Shown here: positions 33,589-41,637 of the stretch, piece by piece
Position numbering within the stretch: the first letter of the stretch is position 1
Layout of the letters: each line of letters starts with the position of its first letter
Assembly: GCA_005877205.1 (NCBI GenBank)
Contig: VBPL01000014.1
Coordinates: 1 to 45,006 of the forward strand
Reading direction: 5' to 3'
From: Nitrososphaerota archaeon
GTDB lineage: Archaea > Thermoproteota > Nitrososphaeria > Nitrososphaerales > Nitrosopumilaceae
DNA length: 45,006 nucleotides
Program-made: the position numbers and the translations under genes
The notes under the pieces: model-generated
The model's database searches: none
Seen by the model: the letters and a program-made list of their open reading frames with translations, nothing else
What the model was told of the DNA's origin: nothing

Positions 33589-34146
33589 TTATTGTCCAAT
33601 TCTTATTCTAGTTTTCGCGGAGAAAACGATCATAAACAGAATTGCGATTGCTAGTATTGCAAAAGCGACACTGCCAAACTCTGGAACTACCTGGGTTCCA
33701 ATTATTTCTATTTCTTCGGTACCATCAGGAAAAGACACCGTTATAGTTCTATCAGTATCAGTCTTTAATTCGCCAAAATCAGTGTCAGCGCCATCTACTA
33801 GGACATAGAACTGATCATCGTCAGCACCTATCTTGGCATCAATGAGTGTCCTTGGAAGTGCAATTGTCAGATTACCATCTCCTGTTGACTGAATTGATAC
33901 AATAAGCGAGGTTTCGCCTGTATTAATTGACATGTCGTTTACCGTTCCTTTTGTTATACTATAGTTTACAGGATATGATTGCGCACTTGAAGGGTCTTTG
34001 ACAGCAAATTGGCTTTGTACCTGTGCAAGGACTGTTGTTACACCCATTGAAAGAATTATTATTGCGATAAGTGGATATGACAAGTGACGCATAGGCTCCT
34101 TGTAGAAGTCTTGTATTTGACTTTTACTTGTCATTTTTCTATGCAT
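33589..34146 (-). CDS. PEFG-CTERM surface protein
   Basis: The 185-residue protein has a signal segment (about residues 21-42), a beta-rich domain (about 60-145) with TSLIVSIQSTGDGNLTIALP and TDFGELKTDTDRTITVSFPD, and the C-terminal sorting signal VVPEFGSVAFAILAIAILFM followed by a basic end (KTRIRIGQ). This matches the PEFG-CTERM tail described in thaumarchaea, thought to be cleaved by an archaeosortase. No archaeosortase is visible in the window. Confidence 0.8.
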   Translation of the reverse strand: MHRKMTSKSQIQDFYKEPMRHLSYPLIAIIILSMGVTTVLAQVQSQFAVKDPSSAQSYPVNYSITKGTVNDMSINTGETSLIVSIQSTGDGNLTIALPRTLIDAKIGADDDQFYVLVDGADTDFGELKTDTDRTITVSFPDGTEEIEIIGTQVVPEFGSVAFAILAIAILFMIVFSAKTRIRIGQ

Positions 34147-34210
34147 AAATCAGGTCTGTAACAGCAGGGAACAGCGTAGAGTTCATCACGCTCGCATAGT
34201 AATATAATGT

Positions 34211-34336
34211 ATGGACGATGGAACCAAAAAAGACGCAAATTTGGAAAGCATGGAAATCGACGCCTTTGATCTTCTTGACAGAAAGATGGGAAACAAGGCA
34301 TTAGAACAATTGCATAAACGAATTTGTTCTAAATAG
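34211..34336 (+). CDS. Possible 41-residue protein
   Basis: The ATG at 34211 begins MDDGTKKDANLESMEIDAFD, then LLDRKMGNKALEQLHKR, and stops at 34334-34336. It is acidic at the front and helical at the back. A TAATATAAT run sits just before the start. It lies in the space between the PEFG-CTERM gene and the HD-GNAT gene, and I know of no named family. Confidence 0.4.
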   Translation: MDDGTKKDANLESMEIDAFDLLDRKMGNKALEQLHKRICSK

Positions 34337-34417
34337 CTCCTCTTCAAGTCTGGGAAGAATTTCCTACCTTCTGATATAGGAGTATATCAATTAGAGAGGG
34401 TAGAACTTAAAACCTAC

Positions 34418-35761
34418 ATGATTGATCCTCTTTTGTTGCTACAAAGCCAAGATCCGGTAGCATTACGAGATGAGATTCAAAGAATATTGGTTACAAACGG
34501 ATTAGATAGAACATGTTATTCTAAGATACTTGATTATACCGTAGAACTATTCGAGTCAAATGGACTTGGCGTAGATTATTACGGATATCACAATATCATC
34601 CATGAACTGGAGGTTACGTATGTAGCACTGCTTGGAGCTCAATGGGAAAGTCTACATGGTAAGTTTGTAAAGGAAGATTTTCCATATCTTTTTGTCGCTG
34701 CCCTCTTTCATGACTATGATCCTAAAAAGACTGCAGACAAACCCCATGAAGAAGATGCAGTAAAATTTGTCCTGACCGATAAAAAACTTCATTCGTTGCT
34801 AAGGGATGCCGGTATCGATGAAAATTTGATTGCTGCATTAATTCTAAGGACGACATATCCCTGGACTGATCAGATAAGTCTGACTGTTGAGAAAAACATT
34901 GATGAATATTTATCTAGATCAAATATCACTAACTATGACGACAGCAAGAAAGAGCATTTTAGAAATCTTGGTTGGTTTCTTTCAGTTGCTGATAGAATAG
35001 GAGGATACGCGCTTGGAGATTTTGCAAAAGCGATGGAGATGGCTCAAAAAAACGCCCATGCCTTGGCATGGCATCCGTATTACATCGTAAGAAGATCTGT
35101 TTCATATTTTGAAGATCTTCTTAACAACGATGCTGAGATGTGCCAAAGAGTATTACGTTCACTTCCAAAAGAAATGAGAAAGAATTTCATGGACAATGTT
35201 TTGTCGTTTATGAAATTGCGCGAACAGGAGATACAAATTGAGGCGTCTCTTGTCTATGATAATGCAAAATTTGTGTCCACTATAGAATTAATGCCAAGAC
35301 GAAGAGATCCTGACTTCATAAAAACTCTGACTCAAATACATGAAGAGTTGCCCCTTCCTCTACAATTCAAAAAAGAAGAATTTGCCGAATCTGTCATGAA
35401 CCCTTATACGATTCTGAATACCTTGAGACTTGGAAACGAGAATGGACCGATAGTTGGTTTTGCCAAGGGCGGTCCTCTTGAGGGATATAAATTGCGTCCA
35501 GGAATCAGCGATCCGAACTATGGAATTTCAAATACGGTATTTTTGGAGCCGATTGCTATCAGAATGGGATATTGGGGCCAGAGAGGAGGGCGTGAGATGA
35601 GACTCTTATTTGCAATGCAAGCCCAAGCCAAGGGTTACAAGTACTTGGCAAGTTTTGCATTAAGAGATGTAATTTCGAGTAGAGTTCAGCGAGGAGAACA
35701 GATAGAATTTACAAAACCGTTTAATCCAGAGCGCTGGGATTACTACAGAATCAGACTTTGA
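34418..35761 (+). CDS. HD-domain phosphohydrolase fused to a GNAT-like domain
   Basis: The 447-residue protein joins an HD-type metal phosphohydrolase (about residues 30-265) to a C-terminal GNAT-like N-acetyltransferase (about 275-447). The HD motif is visible as YHNIIHE (His58, His62) and FHDYD (His98-Asp99), with a later Asp in VADRIGG near 192. The acetyltransferase part has the GFAKGGPLEGYKLRPGISDP block and GGREMRLLFAMQAQAKGYKY, where the acetyl-CoA loop and following helix would be. Substrates of both halves are unknown. A nucleotide or modified-base role is only a guess. Confidence 0.65.
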   Translation: MIDPLLLLQSQDPVALRDEIQRILVTNGLDRTCYSKILDYTVELFESNGLGVDYYGYHNIIHELEVTYVALLGAQWESLHGKFVKEDFPYLFVAALFHDYDPKKTADKPHEEDAVKFVLTDKKLHSLLRDAGIDENLIAALILRTTYPWTDQISLTVEKNIDEYLSRSNITNYDDSKKEHFRNLGWFLSVADRIGGYALGDFAKAMEMAQKNAHALAWHPYYIVRRSVSYFEDLLNNDAEMCQRVLRSLPKEMRKNFMDNVLSFMKLREQEIQIEASLVYDNAKFVSTIELMPRRRDPDFIKTLTQIHEELPLPLQFKKEEFAESVMNPYTILNTLRLGNENGPIVGFAKGGPLEGYKLRPGISDPNYGISNTVFLEPIAIRMGYWGQRGGREMRLLFAMQAQAKGYKYLASFALRDVISSRVQRGEQIEFTKPFNPERWDYYRIRL

Positions 35762-36090
35762 GAGCGTCTAGTTGCATTTTCAAAACTAGAGAGAACTTTC
35801 AAATTTCAGCGTTATCTTGTAAACTTACCTACTGAGAACACCGTTTATTGAAGATAGTCCTAGATCAAAGATAAGACTTGGAGCGACGCACATGATGTTA
35901 TGAGAGTGACCTAGTTACCAGAATATCGCAAAGGTATTTGCTGGTTTTGTCAAACTTCCTGTGATCCTATTAGATACACTCATGAAGATTGCATAATGGA
36001 CTATTTTAAAAAGTTAAAACGTGGTCGTGCCAAAATTTAGACCAATTATTTAGTATTCATTAATTTATCTGAAAAATTCTGTACTAACAT
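35762..36090. other. Intergenic stretch without a supported gene
   Basis: About 330 bases of AT-rich sequence between the HD-GNAT gene and the DUF6659 pair. I see no frame over 40 codons with coding character, no tRNA and no strong inverted repeat. Confidence 0.5.
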
Positions 36091-36441
36091 TCAAGGCATT
36101 CCATCTGGACTGTGAAGCATATCATGCTTCAATCTTAAAGCTTTGTAAATTATGGGGGCATGGTCAGCCTCCACATCAGTAGTTATGTAGAGAATGTGAT
36201 CTTGGTCTAATGGCATGGTAATTCTTTTTAGCTTTTCATACTCTACCAGTGCGTATTTTCCCTTTCCAATCTTATCTGAAACTTCGTTACGAGATTTCCA
36301 GGCATTGATTGCAAGTTGGAGTGACTTTTGACTCTCTTCTGGTGAAAGAAGATTTGCTACCCCCTTGCGATGGCCGCTTATCATTACTTTACCATTCATA
36401 TCAAATATTGTTGCAAAGCGGATCTTAGGGTCAAGTGCCAT
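36091..36441 (-). CDS. DUF6659-type protein (copy A)
   Basis: The 116-residue protein has LDPKIRFATIFDMNGKVMIS, then NLLSPEESQKSLQLAINAWK and KIGKGKYALVEYEKLKRITM. These match the DUF6659 pattern of small Nitrososphaerota proteins with a profilin/roadblock-like core. The segment KIGKGKY is shared with its neighbour at 36547-36918, from which it is separated by about 105 bases, so it is probably a tandem duplicate. Function is unknown. Confidence 0.7.
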   Translation of the reverse strand: MALDPKIRFATIFDMNGKVMISGHRKGVANLLSPEESQKSLQLAINAWKSRNEVSDKIGKGKYALVEYEKLKRITMPLDQDHILYITTDVEADHAPIIYKALRLKHDMLHSPDGMP

Positions 36442-36546
36442 AATTTTCTCATATAATAATTTGTAGTCCGTGTTGTATAGTAGATTTTCTAAAGGATAAA
36501 GATTGCTAGCTCCTTGAAACCGGATGTTTAGGATGTCTCTTCTACC

Positions 36547-36918
36547 TTACCAGTTACGAGTGTAATCCCCAGAAAACATGTTCTGAAGATGTTCGATTAT
36601 GTCAGTCGTGCCACCATCAGTCCCCCAGGTAATCAGAAGCAAGTGCTTGTCTCCTAGAGGCATCGTCAATCTCCTGAGTTTTTCATATACAGCTAGGACA
36701 TACTTTCCTTTCCCAATCTTTGGTGCAAACTTGCTTCGTGTCTTCCATGCATTCACCGCGTAATGAAGTGTCTCTTTGGTTTCTTCGTCATTGAGCAAAG
36801 GCGCAACATCTTTTCGTATAGCTGTTTGGATTTCCTTTCCCTCCATATCACAGATAGTGACGTATCTAATGTGATGATCAGTATTCATGATGTTATCTAA
36901 CAGTTTCTCAAAGGACAT
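36547..36918 (-). CDS. DUF6659-type protein (copy B)
   Basis: The 123-residue protein has HHIRYVTICDMEGKEIQTAI, then LLNDEETKETLHYAVNAWKT, PKIGKGKYVLAVYEKLRRLT and MPLGDKHLLLITW. It parallels copy A block by block and, more distantly, the protein at 20604-20966. The C-terminus differs and has GDYTRNW. These could act as a hetero-pair. No partner such as a GTPase lies next to it. Confidence 0.7.
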   Translation of the reverse strand: MSFEKLLDNIMNTDHHIRYVTICDMEGKEIQTAIRKDVAPLLNDEETKETLHYAVNAWKTRSKFAPKIGKGKYVLAVYEKLRRLTMPLGDKHLLLITWGTDGGTTDIIEHLQNMFSGDYTRNW

Positions 36919-37015
36919 GCAATATTATCGCAAGAGAGTTAGAAAAAGGTTACATGCTATTTCCTGAAAAGTTGACTTTTGATTCGGTTTTATCAAGGAA
37001 TTACAGATATAACTT

Positions 37016-37204
37016 ATGGCTAAAAGGAACAAAGGGGCCAAAAACATTGACAGTGCATGGAAGGAATATCTTGATCTTCTAAGACAATGGATTTACACCT
37101 TCGAATCACTGCAAAGAATCAGTACAGAATTACAGATAAAACACCTAGAATTAATCGGTAAATCTCTTACTGATTCAAAAAACATCAATGTGACAAGGAG
37201 CTAG
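37016..37204 (+). CDS. Small helical protein next to the PHA locus
   Basis: This 62-residue protein is highly helical (SAWKEYLDLLRQWIYTFESL, then QRISTELQIKHLELIGKSLT). It has a phasin-like amphipathic look but no family that I can name. A TTTTATC box at 36987-36993 is centred 26 bases upstream of the ATG, so it is probably expressed from a leaderless mRNA. It lies between the DUF6659 pair and the aldehyde dehydrogenase. Confidence 0.5.
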   Translation: MAKRNKGAKNIDSAWKEYLDLLRQWIYTFESLQRISTELQIKHLELIGKSLTDSKNINVTRS

Positions 37205-37281
37205 TTTAGAGCTGGCAAAAACTGACAAGCCAATTTTGGCAGGAACCGCTAAAGGATTTATAAAAAATAATCGGAGCGTCT

Positions 37282-38676
37282 TTACTCTACGTGATGATTA
37301 ACTACGAGCTGATCGTAGAACCTTACAGACTTCATGTTAACAAATTCCAGCATACCATATCTTGATAGCTCTCTTCCAAATCCGCTTTGTTTGATTCCAC
37401 CAAACGGAATCCTAGGATCTGATATGACCACATTGTTTACTGTAACAATGCCACATTCAATTAATTCAGATAGTTTTTTTGCCTTTTCAAGATCTTGAGT
37501 CCACAGACTAGCTCCTAGGCCAAATTGAGAATCATTTCCAAGTTTTATTGCTTCCATATCGTCTTCCACTGCTGTTATTGGTGCTATAGGCCCAAAGACT
37601 TCTTCGTTGGCCACTCTCATCTTAGTGGCGACCTTATCCAAAAGAGTAGGAGCATAAAAGTATCCCTTACTGTTCAATCTTTTTCCTCCAGTTAACACTT
37701 GCGCGCCGTTGGCAATTGCGTCTTTGACAAGATCTTCTATTTTATTGAGACCAGCTGCATTTACCAATGGTCCTACATCTGTATCTTCAGACAATGGGTC
37801 TCCGACCTTTAGTCTTTCAGTCTTGTGAAGGAATTTCTCAATGAATTCCTTCGCTACATTTTTGACAACAAAGAAACGCTTTGATGCGATACAGCTTTGA
37901 CCACAGTTGATGAACCTTCCTTTTACTGCACCAGCTGATGCCTTTTCGATATCGGCATCTGAACAGACAATAAAAGGATCACTGCCACCAAGCTCGAGAA
38001 CGCATTTTTTTATCTGAGACGTAGCCCTCTGAGCCACCTTTGCACCAACTACATTACTTCCAGTAAATGTTACTGCATTTACATCAGAGTCTATAAGTTG
38101 TTCTGCTATACTTGAATCACCTACTACTGTCTGAAATACACCCTCTGGCAATCCAATTCTTTTTAATGTATTTTCTATTTCTATCCCGCATTGCATGGTT
38201 GCACTTGCGGGCTTGAGCACTACTGTATTTCCTGACATAAGAGAAGGGGCTGCAAACCTCAAAGCCTGCCAATAGGGAAAATTCCATGGCATTATGCTTC
38301 CGATCACTCCAAGTGGTTCAAAAGCAATGTAGCTCTTACGAGCATCAGTGTTGACAACTTCAGGATTTAGAAAGATTTCACCATTATCTCCGTAAAATTC
38401 CATTGCCCAAGCACATTTTTCCACCTCAGAAATTGATTCTTTGATAGGTTTCCCCATTTCATTTGTTGCAACGCGTGCAAGCTCACTCTTTTTCTTTCGT
38501 AGCTCCTGAGCAAAGATATGCAAGTAATCTGCTCTCCTCTTGATATTTTTCCTCCAGTCACGAAATGCAGTCCTTGACTTTTTCACCATCTTATGTAGTT
38601 CTTCTTTGTTGGTGTTTTGATATTCCATAAGAACCTCTTCGGTGGCTGGATTGATTGTTTTGAAACTCACAGGCAA
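37282..38676 (-). CDS. NAD(P)-dependent aldehyde dehydrogenase (succinate-semialdehyde type)
   Basis: This 464-residue aldehyde dehydrogenase is of the normal size. The catalytic Glu228 is in VLELGGSDPF and the nucleophile Cys262 in FINCGQSCIASKRF. The NAD-binding blocks GVIGSIMPWNFPYWQALRFA and FTGSNVVGAKV are present. The C-terminal sequence VSDPRIPFGGIKQSGFGREL is typical. The closest group seems to be succinate-semialdehyde dehydrogenase (GabD/Sad). In this phylum succinate semialdehyde is also a carbon-fixation intermediate. The link with PHA genes is by position only. Confidence 0.85.
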   Translation of the reverse strand: MPVSFKTINPATEEVLMEYQNTNKEELHKMVKKSRTAFRDWRKNIKRRADYLHIFAQELRKKKSELARVATNEMGKPIKESISEVEKCAWAMEFYGDNGEIFLNPEVVNTDARKSYIAFEPLGVIGSIMPWNFPYWQALRFAAPSLMSGNTVVLKPASATMQCGIEIENTLKRIGLPEGVFQTVVGDSSIAEQLIDSDVNAVTFTGSNVVGAKVAQRATSQIKKCVLELGGSDPFIVCSDADIEKASAGAVKGRFINCGQSCIASKRFFVVKNVAKEFIEKFLHKTERLKVGDPLSEDTDVGPLVNAAGLNKIEDLVKDAIANGAQVLTGGKRLNSKGYFYAPTLLDKVATKMRVANEEVFGPIAPITAVEDDMEAIKLGNDSQFGLGASLWTQDLEKAKKLSELIECGIVTVNNVVISDPRIPFGGIKQSGFGRELSRYGMLEFVNMKSVRFYDQLVVNHHVE

Positions 38677-38750
38677 GTATTAATGGAGTCATCATATTAG
38701 AACGTTATAGTAGTTCTCAGTTGCAGATTATTGCAATATACTGTAAAACC

Positions 38751-38760
38751 TTTTAATATT
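38751..38760 (+). promoter_or_regulatory. TATA box of the patatin gene
   Basis: TTTTAATATT is centred 26 bases before the ATG at 38782, so the mRNA of the patatin-hydrolase pair is probably leaderless. Confidence 0.5.
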
Positions 38761-38781
38761 TTCTAGATCAATTGATTTCAA

Positions 38782-39867
38782 ATGCAAAGTGTGTCTGAAC
38801 TAGAAAAGGAGAAAATGAGCTCCGAGACCGTCCTTATTTTACAAGGAGGGGGCTCGCTTGGAGCCTACGAGTGCGGTGTCTTCAAAACGCTTCATAAACA
38901 TGGTATAAAATTTGATATCGTAGCAGGAACTTCAATCGGTGCAGTAAATGCTGCAATAATTGCTGGTTCAAAAAATGATCCTGCAAAAAACTTGGAAGAT
39001 TTTTGGTTAGATTTGGCAGAGTATGTTACTCCAGCTTTGCCTGATAACATTAGACCCTACTTTGCCTCTATGTACTCAGCCTTTTGGGGCAATCCCAAGG
39101 CCTTTTTTCCAAAATGGTTTTTGCCAACACCAGATTACTTTTTTCCATTCTTGTGGCCCTATCTTTACGATATAACACCATTGAAGAATACTCTAATGGA
39201 GTACGTTGATTTTAAAAAATTAAAGGACCCAAAGAGGCCTCGGCTTATTATCACATCAACTGACGTTGAAAATGCAAAACCATCTGTGTTTGATAGCATG
39301 TACGACAACATCACAGCAGATCACGTAATCGCTAGTACAGGATATCCATTTTATGGAATATCTTGGACTAAGATGAATGGCAAATATCTTTGGGATGGTA
39401 CGCTACTTAGTAACACGCCCCTTCGTGAGGTCATAGATGCGTCTCCAAGGAATGATAAGAAAGTCTATGTTGTGGATCTCTTTCCTCATCGACAACACGA
39501 AATCCCAAGAAACGTGCTTGAAGCGTGGCACAGGGCAAGAGATATCATGTACACCGACAAAACAATGCATAACGTCCGCATGTCAAAAGTGATAAATCGA
39601 TACCTTGTACTCATTCGAGAGATGCACGAAATTCTAAGTAAGACTACACTTGACGAGCAATCTAAAATGAAGCTTGCCAAGCTAGAACAAGAATATCGTA
39701 AGCTTGCTGGTGAAAGAGGTGCGATCATAGATCAGATAGTAAAGATACAGCGCCGAGAAGATACTCACTTTCTATTTGAGGATGCTGACTTTTCCATTAC
39801 TACAATAAAGCAACTCATCGAAAATGGCGAAACAGACGCGGCTAAAAAGCTAGCCGAGATTCAATAA
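38782..39867 (+). CDS. Patatin-like phospholipase/hydrolase
   Basis: This 361-residue patatin-fold serine hydrolase has an oxyanion loop ILQGGGSLGAYE (Gly22-24), nucleophile elbow GTSIG (Ser51), and Asp205 in YLWDGTLLS; together they make the Ser-Asp dyad. The C-terminal third is helical and charged. Patatin hydrolases attack acyl lipids, and some are found on polyester granules. Its place in front of the PHA cluster makes a granule-associated depolymerase or lipase possible, but that is inference. No signal peptide is visible, so it is cytoplasmic. Confidence 0.85.
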   Translation: MQSVSELEKEKMSSETVLILQGGGSLGAYECGVFKTLHKHGIKFDIVAGTSIGAVNAAIIAGSKNDPAKNLEDFWLDLAEYVTPALPDNIRPYFASMYSAFWGNPKAFFPKWFLPTPDYFFPFLWPYLYDITPLKNTLMEYVDFKKLKDPKRPRLIITSTDVENAKPSVFDSMYDNITADHVIASTGYPFYGISWTKMNGKYLWDGTLLSNTPLREVIDASPRNDKKVYVVDLFPHRQHEIPRNVLEAWHRARDIMYTDKTMHNVRMSKVINRYLVLIREMHEILSKTTLDEQSKMKLAKLEQEYRKLAGERGAIIDQIVKIQRREDTHFLFEDADFSITTIKQLIENGETDAAKKLAEIQ

Positions 39868-39885
39868 TCCTAACATCCTGTCTAA

Positions 39886-40752
39886 TTGTTATTACGGAAA
39901 AGGTTATCTTACCTAGAAACCGCGAATCAATCATTCTTGGAAGAACGATTCATAAATGTGGCGGGGCACAACACGAGGTATCTGGAGGACGGCGACTCTA
40001 AAGAAACCCTAGTTTTCCTCCACGGGCTTGGTGCTTCTGCTGAAAGATGGCTTGGTGTAATTCCCCACCTGAGGTCAAAATATCGGTTGATAATGCCCGA
40101 TTTGATTGGTTTTGGCTACAGTGACAAACCTTCTGTAGACTATACGATAGATTTTCTTTCAAATTTTGTATTCAGATTTTTGGGAGCGTTGGGTATTGAA
40201 AGAGCAAATCTGATTGGCTCTTCTCTAGGAGGACAGGTAGCTGCAGAATGTGCAAGCACTCAATCTGGCATTATCGAAAAAATCGTCCTAGTTTCACCCT
40301 CAGGAATGATGAAGAGATCCACTCCTGCGCTTGATGCATACATGTTGGCTGCACTCTATCCTACCCATGATAATGCCCACTCTGCCTTTAGCATGATGGT
40401 AGAAAAAGGAGATGTGGAACAAAGACTAGTAAACGACTTTGTTACCAGAATGACGCTTCCAAACGCAAAGTTTGCGTTTCTTTCTACTGTCTTAGGTATC
40501 AGAAACTCAGCCACGTTGGAAGATAATCTTCGAAAGATAGTTTGCCCCACCTTGATAGTATGGGGCAAAAAGGACAAGTTGATCCCAGTAGAATATGCAA
40601 GCTCGTTTATTGCTGCAATCAGAGCAGCAAAATTTGTAGAGATGTCAGGATGTGGACATGTTCCACATGTTGAAGAACCAAAAAAGTTTTCGGAGCTAGT
40701 GCTCCGTTTTTTAGAACCTGAGTTGGTAATGAATACCAATAGTTACCAATAG
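39886..40752 (+). CDS. Alpha/beta-fold hydrolase
   Basis: This 288-residue alpha/beta hydrolase has the oxyanion region FLHGLGASAERW, the nucleophile elbow GSSLGG (Ser113), an Asp in KKDKLIPVEY and a His in GCGHVPHVEEP. It resembles the small esterases of the BphD/MhpC type that are often found in PHA loci and may act on hydroxyacyl oligomers or thioesters. The start is a TTG at 39886, 18 bases after the patatin stop, so the two are in one operon. Confidence 0.8.
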   Translation: MLLRKRLSYLETANQSFLEERFINVAGHNTRYLEDGDSKETLVFLHGLGASAERWLGVIPHLRSKYRLIMPDLIGFGYSDKPSVDYTIDFLSNFVFRFLGALGIERANLIGSSLGGQVAAECASTQSGIIEKIVLVSPSGMMKRSTPALDAYMLAALYPTHDNAHSAFSMMVEKGDVEQRLVNDFVTRMTLPNAKFAFLSTVLGIRNSATLEDNLRKIVCPTLIVWGKKDKLIPVEYASSFIAAIRAAKFVEMSGCGHVPHVEEPKKFSELVLRFLEPELVMNTNSYQ

Positions 40753-40761
40753 GCTTATATT
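40753..40761 (+). promoter_or_regulatory. TATA box of the AbrB-phasin operon
   Basis: GCTTATATT is centred about 27 bases upstream of the ATG at 40785. It gives the two phasin genes their own promoter, even though they follow the hydrolase closely. Confidence 0.5.
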
Positions 40762-40767
40762 GTAGGT

Positions 40768-40782
40768 GTTACCATCTGTAAC
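40768..40782 (+). promoter_or_regulatory. Inverted repeat, candidate AbrB operator
   Basis: GTTAC (40768-40772), five bases, GTAAC (40778-40782). This perfect inverted repeat lies between the TATA box and the ATG of the AbrB-tailed gene, where binding would block initiation. Autoregulation of this kind is known for the AbrB-like PhaR of halophilic archaea. Confidence 0.4.
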
Positions 40783-40784
40783 CA

Positions 40785-41204
40785 ATGGACGGTAATAACA
40801 ACCAATATAATCCAGCCACCATGTTCAAAGAATGGATACAAAAAAGTGGAAAGGCTCAGATGGACTTTTTCAAGACCTTTGGCGAGCTGATGAACCAACA
40901 GAAAGGACAATTCAATCCTGCCGATACATTAAGGGAGATTGTAGACACGAACACAAAAACTCAATCTGAGTTTATGCGAAACGTTGGAAACTTGCAAACA
41001 CAGGCCATGGAGAGTTGGTCCAAGATGTCACAGTCGGTTCCACAGTTTTTGTCATGGGGAGCCTTTAAGACAACAGTAGGAAGCAACGGAAGAATATCAA
41101 TTCCGGAAGCAGAAAGAGACGCTCTGAAAATTGGTGAAGGGGACTTGGTTCAGGTAATAATCGTTCCAATTGAAAAGAAACAAAAACCGGAGGTGAAAAA
41201 ATGA
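40785..41204 (+). CDS. Phasin-like protein with a C-terminal AbrB domain
   Basis: The 139-residue protein has an amphipathic, helical N-terminal part (about residues 10-90, with MFKEWIQKSGKAQMDFFKTF) like a granule-binding phasin. Its C-terminal AbrB/SpoVT fold (about 95-132) carries TTVGSNGRISIPEAERDALK and GEGDLVQVIIV. This would let it bind both the PHA granule and DNA, so it could sense granule surface, as PhaR does in halophilic archaea and bacteria. The start is supported by the TATA spacing. It overlaps the next gene by four bases. Confidence 0.75.
   Translation: MDGNNNQYNPATMFKEWIQKSGKAQMDFFKTFGELMNQQKGQFNPADTLREIVDTNTKTQSEFMRNVGNLQTQAMESWSKMSQSVPQFLSWGAFKTTVGSNGRISIPEAERDALKIGEGDLVQVIIVPIEKKQKPEVKK
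41189..41196 (+). promoter_or_regulatory. Strong Shine-Dalgarno of the phasin gene
   Basis: GGAGGTGA lies four bases before the ATG at 41201 and is a full match to the archaeal anti-Shine-Dalgarno core. It stands out in a region where most first genes look leaderless and marks this as an internal operon gene. Confidence 0.6.
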
Positions 41205-41623
41205 GTAAGACAACACCAGAAACAAAAGAGATCTTTGCAGTATACAAGCAAAATATTGGCAAGTTCTTTGATGATATAGAGAAATCACTTCCACAGTACC
41301 TACAGTCAATAACAAATCTTCAACAGGAATATACTGCGGCATGGAAGAACGCATTTGATTCGGCAATTTCTATACAGCAAGAATATGCAACAAAGAGTGG
41401 ACTGAGCACCAATGTACCATCAGTATATATCAAAATGATAAACGATGCAACAGAAGAGATAATCAAAGCACGTTCAGTTCAGAATAAGATTGCACTAGCA
41501 ACAATTGACGTAGCACGACAAAACGTCAAATCATTCAATGATAGCGCAAAAGCATTTTCCGAGCTAAATCAAAATATGCTGCAATCGTGGATCTCAGCAT
41601 GGACACCTACACGAAATCAGTAG
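41201..41623 (+). CDS. phaP: Phasin (PHA granule surface protein)
   Basis: The 140-residue protein is nearly all amphipathic helix: AVYKQNIGKFFDDIEKSLPQ, then YTAAWKNAFDSAISIQQEYA, and NDATEEIIKARSVQNKIALA. It has the length and composition of phasins, which coat polyhydroxyalkanoate granules and control their size. Its context, between the AbrB-tailed partner and phaC, supports the call. The overlap with the previous gene (ATGA) and the strong Shine-Dalgarno sequence suggest high, coupled expression. Confidence 0.7.
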   Translation: MSKTTPETKEIFAVYKQNIGKFFDDIEKSLPQYLQSITNLQQEYTAAWKNAFDSAISIQQEYATKSGLSTNVPSVYIKMINDATEEIIKARSVQNKIALATIDVARQNVKSFNDSAKAFSELNQNMLQSWISAWTPTRNQ

Positions 41624-41637
41624 GTAAATCCATTTCC

